From Streptomyces sp. NRRL WC-3742 (GTDB lineage: Bacteria > Actinomycetota > Actinomycetes > Streptomycetales > Streptomycetaceae), in contig NZ_JOCF01000015.1 of NCBI RefSeq assembly GCF_000720635.1, positions 1 to 64,000 on the forward strand: a stretch of DNA of 64,000 nucleotides, in the 5' to 3' direction. The notes beneath the pieces are model-generated. The model worked only from the letters and a program-made list of their open reading frames with translations, made no database searches and was not told the DNA's origin. Position numbers and translations under genes: made by a program. The stretch's first letter is position 1. Each line of letters begins with the position of its first letter. Positions 44,918 to 53,500 of the stretch are shown here, piece by piece.

Positions 44918-45784
44918 TCAGCCGGCGGTGGCGATGCGCCCCGAGGCGACGGGCGTGACCTGCCCGGTCGTCCCGCCGCGGACCACACGTCCGCCCTCGA
45001 GCGACACCGTGCAGGCGAGGGTGGCGGGCCTGCCCAGCCGGGCACCCTGGTGGACGGTGTAGGCGTGGGTGCCGTCCGTCGCGGGCAGCCGGCCGGCCTC
45101 GGCCAGCAGGGCGCCCAGGGCCATGGCGACGGGGCCGCAGGCCGGGTCCTCGGGGATGCCGAACCCGGGGGCGAACAGCCGGGCGTGGGCGGTGCGTTCG
45201 GCGTCGTCCCAGGTGAAGAGGCAGAGCGCGGGCAGGCCCGCCCCGGCCATCCCCGGGAGGTCCGGGCGGGCCCGGTCGAGTGCGGGCGGGCGGACGGGCA
45301 GGAAGGCGAACCCCGCCCCGAAGCCGGCGGACCGGGGCGTCAGGCCGTCCGGGCCCTCCAGGTCGGCCTCGTCGAGCCCGGTGAGCGCCAGCAGCGCCTT
45401 CGGGTCGAGGTCGGCGCCCCGGACGGCTCCGGCCGCGGTGAGCGTGGCCCGTCCGGGCTCCGCCGCCAGCTGCTGACGGCCCGTTCCGCACTCCTGGAGC
45501 AGCGGCCCGGCCGGGACGATCCCCAGCCGGACGAGGGTGGCGGCGGTTCCCACGGCGCAGTGCGATCCGTGGGGCGACTCGGCGGCGGGGCTGAAGACGC
45601 GCACCCGGTAGGCGCAGTCCGGGTCGGTCGGCGGGAGGACGAAGGCGGTCTCGGCGGTGTTGAGCTCCGCCGCGATGGCCTGCATCGAGGCAGTGGACAG
45701 GCCCTGCGCGTGCGGGACCACTCCCAGGGGGCTGCCGCCGAAGGGGCGGTCGGTGAACATGTCGACGATCCGGTAGCCGATCAC
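44918..45784 (-). CDS. PhzF-family isomerase, LmbX-type in 4-alkylproline pathway
   Basis: A 288-residue diaminopimelate-epimerase-fold protein of the PhzF family. The catalytic glutamate is E45 in AAELNTAETAFVL; SPHGSHCAVGTAATL and GFGIPEDPACGPVAMALGALL are the two phosphate-less substrate loops. In lincomycin-type pathways the PhzF-like LmbX shifts a double bond in the 4-alkylproline precursor. It lies between the LLM and GGT-like genes, and its GTG start overlaps the LLM stop. It is unlikely to serve the PhzE/PhzD operon 23 kb away, which already has its own DHHA dehydrogenase. Confidence 0.82.
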   Translation of the reverse strand: MIGYRIVDMFTDRPFGGSPLGVVPHAQGLSTASMQAIAAELNTAETAFVLPPTDPDCAYRVRVFSPAAESPHGSHCAVGTAATLVRLGIVPAGPLLQECGTGRQQLAAEPGRATLTAAGAVRGADLDPKALLALTGLDEADLEGPDGLTPRSAGFGAGFAFLPVRPPALDRARPDLPGMAGAGLPALCLFTWDDAERTAHARLFAPGFGIPEDPACGPVAMALGALLAEAGRLPATDGTHAYTVHQGARLGRPATLACTVSLEGGRVVRGGTTGQVTPVASGRIATAG

Positions 45785-46680
45785 GCGGCACGCTCCGCTG
45801 CCATGACCTCGGCGATCTCCTCCAGGACCTTCTCACTGCCCCGGTACGGGAAGCCCGCGCGGGGCCAGTGGGAGACCACGTCGGTGAATCCGATCCCGGC
45901 GAGGCGCCCGCACGCGTCCTGGTAGCTCGCGCCGGAGGCGCTGACCTCGCTGATCATCGCGCCGGTGAGGACCAGTCGGCGCAGGGTGGCGGGGTCGCGG
46001 CCGATCGCGGCGCAGGCGTCGTCCAGCCGGTCGGCCTGGGCGCGCAGGTCGTCGAGGGCCCGGTCGTAGGGCTGCGGCTCGCCCCAGCCGGGGTGGCCGG
46101 CCGTCACCCAGATGTCGGCGTGGCGTGCGGCCAGGGCCAGGCCCCGCGCTCCGGTGGCCGCGACGGCGAACGGCACCCGGGGTTGCTGGAGGCAGCCGGG
46201 GTGCAGGTGCACGTCCCGGGCGGTGTAGTGCTCGCCCTCGAAGGTGGTGACGGGCCGGCGGAGCAGGAGGTCGGTGATTTCGACGAACTCCTCGAACCTG
46301 CGGGTGCGTTGACGGGTCGTCGGCGCGGGCAGGCCCAGGGCTTCGTCGTCGTACCCGCCGCCTCCGGCGCCGACGCCGAGGACGAACCGGCCGCCGGAGA
46401 CGTCGTCGAGGGTCATCACCTCCTTGGCGAGGGTGACGGGGTGCCGGAACGCGGGGCCGGCCACCAGGGTGCCGATCCCGATCCTGGAGGTGACGGCGGC
46501 CGCGGCGGCCAGCGTGGGGACGGCCGCGAACCAGGGCTCCGCGCGCAGCATCCGCCACATCAGGTGGTCGTACGTCCAGGCGTGGTCGAATCCGAGCTCC
46601 TCGGCGCGCTGCCACCGGCCCCGGGCCTCGGCCCAGCGCCGTTCGGGGAGCAGGACGACTCCGTGCCGCAGCGCGCTCAC
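45781..46680 (-). CDS. LLM-class F420-dependent reductase, LmbY-type
   Basis: A 299-residue luciferase-like protein: LPERRWAEARGRWQRAEELGFDHAWTYDH, SRIGIGTLVAGPAFRHPVTLAKEVMTLDDVSGGRFVLGVGAGG and YDRALDDLRAQ are family hallmarks of F420-using members. In the 4-alkylproline route an F420-dependent LmbY-type enzyme reduces the pyrroline ring double bond. GTG at 46680 overlaps the upstream gene's stop (GTGA). A longer open frame extends upstream but runs through the preceding gene out of phase. Confidence 0.82.
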   Translation of the reverse strand: MSALRHGVVLLPERRWAEARGRWQRAEELGFDHAWTYDHLMWRMLRAEPWFAAVPTLAAAAAVTSRIGIGTLVAGPAFRHPVTLAKEVMTLDDVSGGRFVLGVGAGGGGYDDEALGLPAPTTRQRTRRFEEFVEITDLLLRRPVTTFEGEHYTARDVHLHPGCLQQPRVPFAVAATGARGLALAARHADIWVTAGHPGWGEPQPYDRALDDLRAQADRLDDACAAIGRDPATLRRLVLTGAMISEVSASGASYQDACGRLAGIGFTDVVSHWPRAGFPYRGSEKVLEEIAEVMAAERAA

Positions 46681-47621
46681 GCCAGGGCCTGGTCGGCGGT
46701 GAGGCCGGCGGCCAGGCCCGAGACCCGGAACAGGGAGGCGACCAGGTCCTGTTCGCAGGCCAGGACGTCGGCGTCCCGCAGTTCCCTGGGCAGCTCCTCC
46801 TCCGGGAGGGGCTCCGGGTACAGGCCGTTGGTCGCGAGGTCGATGACCACGGCCTTGTTGCGGCGCAGGAGTTGGGCCAGGACGGCGTCGGCGCCGACCG
46901 GGGCGCGCTGGGTGAGGAAGTAGCAGTCGAAGATGCCCTCCCACATCCGGTGCCCCTGCGCCGCCTTCTCGGCGACGGACTGCTGGAGGAGCGAGCGTCC
47001 GCTCTCGACCAGCTTGGAGGCGACGCCGAGGTGGATGCGGTGGCACAGCTCGATCTGCGCGACCAGTTCGGGCGCCCGGGAGGGCTGCACGGGCGGCACC
47101 CGCCGTCCGCGGAACAGGCTGCGCACGGGCGGGAAGTCGGGGGCCCAGGTGCCGCTGAAGGTGCTGTGCAGGCGGAACATGCTCGGCCGGATGGTCGCCC
47201 GGTAGATCTCCGGGGTGCAGGAGCCGGTGTAGAGGAGCATGCCGCTGTACGCCCGCACGTACTGGATCAGGGCTTCGGAGTCGGCCTCCCCGTCGCCCTG
47301 GTCGGGGGGCAGCCGCTTGAGGGCGTCGGCGATGAGGCGCCACAGGACGAAGGAGATGTGGTGCCCGATCATCCAGCGGAACCAGAAGAGCTGTTCCAGC
47401 GCCTCGCGCCCGACGGCCGGGGTGGTGGTGCCGAAGCCCCTGTGGGCCTGCGCCAGGAGGAGGAGGGTGGCCCGGGTGGTCTCCGGGTGCCGCTCGTCGT
47501 CGAGCAGGTCCTCCTTGGGGTCGGGCATGATCAGCGGCTCGAGGCCGTACGGGTAGTCGCTGAAGTCCCAGCCTTCGGGGCCCGGCGGCGACAGCGCCGC
47601 GACCGCCGACAGCCGGGTCAC
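46677..47621 (-). CDS. Probable heme-dependent L-tyrosine 3-hydroxylase (LmbB2-like)
   Basis: A 314-residue, mostly helical protein. It fits the size and composition of the LmbB2-type peroxidase-like tyrosine hydroxylases, members of the tryptophan-2,3-dioxygenase superfamily that start 4-alkylproline synthesis by making L-DOPA. Candidate heme-pocket histidines are H87/H88 in FRWMIGHHISFVLWR and H194/H197 in ELCHRIHLGVASKLVESG; MFRLHSTFSGTWAPDF near 148 is another conserved-looking block. The identification leans on its position directly before the DOPA dioxygenase-like gene, with a GTGA overlap, so it is less certain than the neighbours. Confidence 0.68.
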   Translation of the reverse strand: MTRLSAVAALSPPGPEGWDFSDYPYGLEPLIMPDPKEDLLDDERHPETTRATLLLLAQAHRGFGTTTPAVGREALEQLFWFRWMIGHHISFVLWRLIADALKRLPPDQGDGEADSEALIQYVRAYSGMLLYTGSCTPEIYRATIRPSMFRLHSTFSGTWAPDFPPVRSLFRGRRVPPVQPSRAPELVAQIELCHRIHLGVASKLVESGRSLLQQSVAEKAAQGHRMWEGIFDCYFLTQRAPVGADAVLAQLLRRNKAVVIDLATNGLYPEPLPEEELPRELRDADVLACEQDLVASLFRVSGLAAGLTADQALA

Positions 47622-48091
47622 CGCGCCTCCCCCGTGACGCAGGTGAACTCGAACTCCAGGCCGTTGACGTCCAGGCAGTAGAAGCTGTGCGTCCCCATGT
47701 CGTCGACGACGATCTCGGTCGGCTCCTCCGGGCGCAGGAAGACGTAGCGGCCGGAGGCGAACAGCTCGTTCCACCGCTCGCGCCACACCGGCAGGTCGGC
47801 CGGGGCGTCGAGGCTCAGGCACACGTGCTGGAACTGGATCCCCGTGGCCGACGGGGGTGTGGTCCCCGCGGGCTCCTCGCGTTCGAAGAGGTGGAAGTGG
47901 GCGGGCCCGAGGGCCACTTCGGCCATGCGCAGGATGCCGGGCAGCCGGGAGCGGGTCAGTTCGGAGAACTTGTCGGTCGCCCAGGTGGGGTGGCATCCGA
48001 AGTAGTCCCGGTACCAGGCGATCGAGTTGTCGAGATCGAAGGTCTGCAGCGCGATGTGGTGGAAGTCGGGCGCGGCTGCGGGTCGGGCCAT
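47618..48091 (-). CDS. VOC-fold protein, probable L-DOPA 2,3-extradiol dioxygenase (LmbB1-like)
   Basis: A 157-residue single-chain vicinal-oxygen-chelate protein. FHHIALQTFDLDNSIAWYRD gives the first metal histidine (H11 or H12), IQFQHVCLSL the second (H89) and NGLEFEF the glutamate (E146/E148). LmbB1-type enzymes are small VOC proteins that cleave L-DOPA between carbons 2 and 3; length and context match. ATG at 48091 with GAGGGGAA upstream; stop overlaps the tyrosine-hydroxylase-like gene's start. Confidence 0.78.
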   Translation of the reverse strand: MARPAAAPDFHHIALQTFDLDNSIAWYRDYFGCHPTWATDKFSELTRSRLPGILRMAEVALGPAHFHLFEREEPAGTTPPSATGIQFQHVCLSLDAPADLPVWRERWNELFASGRYVFLRPEEPTEIVVDDMGTHSFYCLDVNGLEFEFTCVTGEAR

Positions 48092-48146
48092 GCGGGTTCC
48101 CCTCCGTCGTCAGTGTGGACCGGCGTCCCGTCGGCCGGTCCACCGC

Positions 48147-49145
48147 TCAGGTGCGGTCCAGTTCGAAGATCACCTCGCCGACGGCGATGTCGATCGCGTG
48201 GGTCCTGCGCAGCGTCCAGCCGCTCTCGCCGAAGACGGACTCCCAGTCCCCGCGGGTGGGGATGAAGGTGCCCATCAGGTCGTGGGCGAGCTCGAACCCC
48301 AGGGTGAACACGGGCAGTTCGGCGTCCTCGAGACCCTCGGACCGGGTGGCGTCGCCGATCAGCAGCCGACGGGCCCGCGGGAAGAGCGTGCCCAGGCGGC
48401 GCAGGGTCGCCCCGCACCGTTCGCGGGGCCAGAAGTCGTGGCCCATCATGAAGCAGGTCAGGACGTCGACCTCGGCGAACTCGGGGCGCGGGGCCATGTC
48501 CAGGACGTCCGCGTGGACGAACTCGACGCGGTCGCCGAGGCCCTCCGCGTCGGCGGCCGCCTGGGCGAAGTCGAGGGCGGGGCGGGCGATGTCGATGCCC
48601 AGGGCGCGGGCGCGCGGGTGGCGGCGCAGGACCTGCAGCAGCCGCTCGCCGCTGCCGCAGCCCAGGTCGGCCACCACGCGGACGTCGAAGTCGAGCCCGT
48701 CCAGCGCCTCCCAGAACCAGGGGTCGTAGCAGAAGCTGCTGATCTCCCGGCAGGCGTACGCGATGGCGGCGCTGTCGCGCCGGTAGTAGTCGCCCTTGCG
48801 GCTGCCGGTCCGTGCGACCTCGGGCATCCGCTGGAAGAGGTCCCCGCTGCCGCGGGTGAGCCAGTGGAAGAAGGAGCGTGTCCGGCAGGTCTCCTCGAAC
48901 AGGGCGCCGGCGCTGACCTTGGCGCCCTCGCGCTCGACCACGTCCACCGCCGACAGCGCGCGGCACAGACCCAGCAGGGACGGGGCGTCCAGCTCGTGCT
49001 CGCCGGCGAACGCCTGGACGTTGACGACTCCGCGCGTCCGGATCTCGTCGAGCAGTCCCAGCTCCCACGCCGCGCTGATCGCGGAGGCCGCGACCGCGGA
49101 GTTGAAGATGTCGGCCACCGCTCTCTCTGAACTTCCCATTGCCAT
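48147..49145 (-). CDS. SAM-dependent methyltransferase, LmbW-type C-methyltransferase
   Basis: A 332-residue two-domain methyltransferase: an N-terminal helical dimerisation/winged-helix part (1-105; IFNSAVAASAISAAWELGLLDEI) and a class I SAM domain (VVADLGCGSGERLLQVLRR near 165, then DVLDMAP). This is the layout of LmbW-like methyltransferases that extend the proline side chain by one carbon, so the cluster probably makes a three-carbon (propyl/propenyl-type) side chain. ATG at 49145 with AGGGG seven bases before it; a second ATG two codons later is possible. It is the first gene of the minus-strand operon. Confidence 0.78.
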   Translation of the reverse strand: MAMGSSERAVADIFNSAVAASAISAAWELGLLDEIRTRGVVNVQAFAGEHELDAPSLLGLCRALSAVDVVEREGAKVSAGALFEETCRTRSFFHWLTRGSGDLFQRMPEVARTGSRKGDYYRRDSAAIAYACREISSFCYDPWFWEALDGLDFDVRVVADLGCGSGERLLQVLRRHPRARALGIDIARPALDFAQAAADAEGLGDRVEFVHADVLDMAPRPEFAEVDVLTCFMMGHDFWPRERCGATLRRLGTLFPRARRLLIGDATRSEGLEDAELPVFTLGFELAHDLMGTFIPTRGDWESVFGESGWTLRRTHAIDIAVGEVIFELDRT

Positions 49146-49262
49146 ATCTGTCCCCTCTTGCACATGAATCACAGAAGGATGCTGGTGTGCGGGATTGTGA
49201 TCGGCACTCCGGGACGGCACGGAAGGCCCCCAGGATCTACTCGGCACAATATGCCCACCCGC

Positions 49263-49282
49263 GATCATTCTCACGAGTGATC
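49263..49282. promoter_or_regulatory. Inverted repeat GATCA-N10-TGATC
   Basis: Perfect 5-base arms (49263-49267 and 49278-49282) with two further symmetric pairs inside the spacer. Shares its half-site with the repeat at 49358-49376, so both may bind one regulator acting on both divergent operons. Confidence 0.4.
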
Positions 49283-49357
49283 TGCGTCACACGACAGCCC
49301 GATTGACGTAAGCATGCCCTCTCGTCACGCTGGTTGCATCTGTGCGTAGACATTGCT

Positions 49358-49376
49358 CGATCAATTCCGGTGATCG
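49358..49376. promoter_or_regulatory. Inverted repeat CGATCA-N7-TGATCG
   Basis: Perfect 6-base arms (49358-49363, 49371-49376) around ATTCCGG. Lies 75 bases before the GTG of the amidinotransferase gene, a good place for an operator. Confidence 0.45.
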
Positions 49377-49450
49377 ATTGCGGCGCCCGGAGAAGAATCC
49401 CACCCGCAGGAAAGTGTGCTTAGTTTCCCCTGTTATCCCACGAGGAAAGC

Positions 49451-50566
49451 GTGGCGGAGCTTGACATGTCCGATTCAGGTCGTTTTGACATCCTGACGCC
49501 CCCCTCGCCGGTTTCCTCCTACACGGAATGGGACCCACTGGAGGAGGTCATCGTCGGCTCCGTCGACGGTGCCGTGTTCCCGCCGTGGCACATCGCCCTC
49601 GAACCGGTCATTCCCGCCGACCACCGGCAGACCTTCCGCGACAACGCCGGCCGACCGTTCCCCGCCGAACGCATCGCCCTCGCCCGCCAGGAGCTGGAGG
49701 AGTTCTCGCACGTCCTGAGGGCGGAGGGCATCACCGTCCGGCGCCCCGAGACCCCCGCCCAGGACCGGCCCTACGCCACCCGCGACTGGTCCAGCACGGG
49801 CCTGTACGCGGCGATGCCCCGCGACGCCCTGCTCGTCGTCGGCGACGACATCATCGAGTGCCCCATGGCCTGGCGCTCCCGGTACTACGAGACCCTGGCC
49901 TACCGTCCGCTCCTCAAGGAGTACTTCCGCGGCGGCGCCAGGTGGAGCGCCGGGCCCAAACCCGAGCTCACCGACGAGCAGTACGACCTCGACTGGGCGG
50001 AGCCCGGCCCCGGCGGGCCGACGCGGCTGGTGGTCACCGAGTTCGAGCCCACCTTCGACGCCGCCGACTTCACCCGGTGCGGCCGCGACATCATCGCGCA
50101 GCGGAGCAACGTCACCAACGACTTCGGCATCTCCTGGCTGCGCCGCCACCTCGGCGGGGACTACCGGATCCACGTGCTCGAGTTCGACGACGCGCACCCC
50201 ATGCACATCGACGCCACACTCGTGCCGCTCGCCCCCGGAAAACTCCTGATCCACCCCGACCGCGTCCGCGAGGTCCCCCGGATCTTCAAGGGCTGGGACG
50301 TTCTGCGGGCGCCCCGGCCCGTCATCCCGGACTCGCACCCGCTCTACATGACCAGCAAGTGGATCAATATGAACCTGCTTTCGCTGGACGAGACCCGGGT
50401 CGTCGTGGAACGCGGCGAGGAACCCATGATCGACGCCCTCAAGGAATGGGGGTTCGCACCCGTTCCGTGCAGCTTCCGGAATTTCAACAGCTTCGGCGGT
50501 TCGTTCCACTGCGCCACCCTCGACGTGCGCCGCCGGGGTTCCCTCGAATCGTATCTCGATTACTGA
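49451..50566 (+). CDS. Arginine-type amidinotransferase
   Basis: A 371-residue glycine-amidinotransferase-family enzyme that moves the amidino group of arginine to an amine, leaving ornithine. Pentein-fold catalytic residues are visible: aspartate in FDAADF (203-206), histidine in MHIDATLVPL (H252) and nucleophile cysteine in SFGGSFHCATLDVRRRG (C354), as in human AGAT. NPRS neighbours imply it makes a guanidino amino acid or modifies a peptide amine. The GTG at 49451 has GAGGA four bases upstream; an ATG at 49466 is an alternative. First gene of the plus-strand operon; the NRPS begins 27 bases after it. Confidence 0.92.
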   Translation: MAELDMSDSGRFDILTPPSPVSSYTEWDPLEEVIVGSVDGAVFPPWHIALEPVIPADHRQTFRDNAGRPFPAERIALARQELEEFSHVLRAEGITVRRPETPAQDRPYATRDWSSTGLYAAMPRDALLVVGDDIIECPMAWRSRYYETLAYRPLLKEYFRGGARWSAGPKPELTDEQYDLDWAEPGPGGPTRLVVTEFEPTFDAADFTRCGRDIIAQRSNVTNDFGISWLRRHLGGDYRIHVLEFDDAHPMHIDATLVPLAPGKLLIHPDRVREVPRIFKGWDVLRAPRPVIPDSHPLYMTSKWINMNLLSLDETRVVVERGEEPMIDALKEWGFAPVPCSFRNFNSFGGSFHCATLDVRRRGSLESYLDY

Positions 50567-50593
50567 CGACGGCCCCGACAGGGAGAATTCAGG

Positions 50594-53500
50594 ATGCCGG
50601 ACCGTGGAGCCCGACGCGTCGCGCTGATGGCTGGCCAGCAGGGGCTCTGGTATGCGCACAGGTTCGATCCCGACAGCGCGATGCTCAACGTCGGCGAGTA
50701 CCTCGACATCGCCGGGCCGCTCGACACCGACCTCTTCGAGGAGGCCCTGCGGCGCACGGTGGCCGAGGCCGAGACGCTGCGGCTGGTCTTCACCGAGGAC
50801 GGGCAGGGCCTCACCGCGAGCGTCGATCCCACCCTGAGGCACCCGCTCGGAATCGTCGACGTCAGCGGCGAGGCGGACCCGCACGCGGCGGCCCTGGCCC
50901 GGATGCGCGAGGACGTCGACCGGGCGCGCGACCCGCTGCACGGCCCGCTCGTCACCTTCACCCTCTTCCGGCTCGGCGAGGCCCGCTTCCACTGGTACCA
51001 GGGCTGCCACCACCTGGTGAACGACGGCCTCGGCTTCCCCCTGGTCGTCAGGCGCCTCGCCGGGATCTACGCGGCCCTCACCGGCCACACCCTGGACGAG
51101 GGCACGCCCCTCGGCTCCGTCGACGTGCTGACCGAGGCCGAAGCCTCCTACCGGAACTCCCCGGACTTCGCCGAGGACCGCCGCCACTGGCGCGAGGAAC
51201 TCGCCTCCCTGCCCCGGCCGGTGAGCCTCACCGGGCGCACCGCCGCCGGCCCGGCACGCCGCCGCCACCGGGAGCTCGACCGGCTCGACGGACCGTCCGC
51301 CGACCGCCTGAGGAGCGCCGCCGCCCGTCTGGGCACCGGCCTGGCCGGTCTGATGACGGCGGCCACCGCCCTGTTCACCAGCCGGGCCACGGGCGAGAGC
51401 GAGGTCGTCATCGGCTTCACCGTCCCCGGCCGGGGCCCGGGCGCCGAACTGACCGTCCCCGGCGTGATGGCGAACATCGTGCCGCTGCGCGTCCGGGTCC
51501 GCGACGGCGACACCGTCCAGCAGCTCGTCGACCGGTGCTCGCTCAAGGTCCTGGAGGCGGTGCTCCACCAGCGGTACCGCTACGAGGACATCAGGCGCGA
51601 CCTGGGCCTCGTCCCCGGCGAGGAGCCCTGGACCGTCTCCCTGAACGTCATGCCCTTCGACTACGGCGGCGACTTCGCCGGACACCCCTTCACGGCGCAC
51701 AACCTGTCCACCGGCCCGTTCGAGCACCTCTCCGTGGCCCTGTGGGACGTCGCCCGCGGGGCCGGCCTGCAACTGGCCGTCGACACCGACCCCGACCTCT
51801 ACACCGCGCAGGAGCACGCCGCCGCCCGGCTGCTGCTCCTCGAGGCGCTCGACCGGATCACCACGACCCCCGCCCACACCCTCCTGAGGGACGTCGACAC
51901 CCTGCCCGCGCCGGTGCGGCGCACCCTCCTGGAGGAGTGGGGCAGGGGAACGGGCGCCCATCCGACCGCCACCCTGACGGGCCTGCTCGAGGCGCAGGCT
52001 TCGCGCACCCCCGACCGGGTCGCGCTGGTGTGCGGCGAGGACTCGCTGACCTACGCCGAACTCCACGGGCGTGCGCAGCAGTTGGCGGAGGTGCTGCGCT
52101 CGCGCGGGGCCGGGCCCGACCGGTACGTGGCGGTGCTGCTGCCGCGCTCGGCGGACGCGCTGGTGGCCCTCCTGGCGGTGCTCAAGGCGGGGGCCGCCTA
52201 CCTGCCGCTCGACCTCGGGCACCCGCAGGAGCGCCTCGCGTACATCCTGGAGGACGCCCGGCCGGTGCTCGTCCTGACCGACGCCGCCTCGGCGTCGCGC
52301 GTCCCCCCGGACTGGGGCGACCGACGGGTCCTCACCGACACACGAGCCGAGGCGCGGGCCGACGCGCGGGCCGAGGCTCCGCAGCCCGTACTGCCCCGTC
52401 ACGCCGCCTACGTCATCTACACCTCCGGCTCGACCGGCCGCCCCAAGGGCGTGGTGATCGAGCAGGCGTCCGCCGCCCAGCTCGTGCGGCACGCCGTGGA
52501 CGCCTACGAGGTCGACGAGACCTCCCGGGTCCTGGCCGCGTTCGCCCTCACCTTCGACGGCGCCGTCCTGGAGACCTTCGTCCCGCTCGCGGCCGGCGCC
52601 CTCGTCGTGCTCGCCGACGACCGCGAACGCCTCGACGTGGACGCCCTCCAGGAGCTGATGCTGCGCCACCGGGTGAGCACGGCCCACCTGTCCCCCGCGC
52701 CGATGCGGATGATGCGGCCCGAGCTGCTGCCCGACCTGCGCGTCGTCTCGGCCGGCGGTGACCGGGTGCCCGGCGAGCTGGTCGACCAGTGGGCCGCCGG
52801 GGGCCGCCGGTTCTGGAACGGCTACGGGCCGACCGAGACCACCGTCGACTGCGCCCAGATGCTCTGCCGGCCCCCCTCCGGCGGCCAGGCTCCCCCCATC
52901 GGCCGGCCCGTCGCGCACGCCCGCGCCTACGTCCTGGACTCCTCCCTGCGGCTGCTGCCGCCGGGAGCCGTCGGCGAGCTGCACATCGCGGGCGAGGGCC
53001 TGGCCCGCGGGTACCTGGGCCGTCCGGGGCTGACCGCCGCGCACTTCGTCGCCGATCCGTACGGCCCGCCCGGCAGCCGGATGTACCGCACCGGGGACCT
53101 CGTCCGCTGGTCCCCCGAGGGGAACCTGGTGTTCCTGGGCCGGGCCGACGACCAGGTCAAGATCCGCGGCTTCCGGATCGAACTGGGCGAGGTCCAGGCC
53201 GCGTTGACCCGTCACGAGGCCGTGGTATCCGCCGTGGCCGTGGTCCGGGACGGCGCCGGTACGGGCCCGCGCATCGACGCCTACGTCGTCCCGGCGCCGG
53301 GCCGCGCGCCCGACCCGGCCGAACTGCGCGACACGGCGGCCGCGTTCCTGCCCGCGTACATGGTCCCCGCCACCGTGACACTGCTGGACCGGCTGCCGGT
53401 CACCACCGCCGGAAAGGTCGACCAACGGGCTCTGCCCGCACCGCAGTTCACCCCCGCCACCGGCCGCAAGCCGCGGACCCCCGGCGAGACGGCCCTGTGC

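Larger units (their letters stand above)
49146..49450. promoter_or_regulatory. 305-bp divergent control region of the NRPS cluster
   Basis: This stretch is the AT-richest of the window and separates the 4-alkylproline operon (minus) from the amidinotransferase/NRPS operon (plus). It holds two inverted repeats with GATCA/TGATC halves (own entries) and GGAAA-N10-TTTCC at 49409-49428. TAGTTT (49421-49426) could be a -10 box for the plus operon. No gene is seen in it. Confidence 0.6.

Noticed and set aside
44918..45784. The PhzF-family gene as the missing partner of PhzE/PhzD
   Set aside because: It is 23 kb away, on a different transcript, and coupled to the LLM gene of the alkylproline route, where a PhzF-like LmbX is expected.
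50594..51900. Siderophore NRPS because of the EntF-like first condensation domain
   Set aside because: No dihydroxybenzoate or hydroxamate genes, no siderophore receptor or esterase nearby; the amidinotransferase and alkylproline genes give a better explanation.
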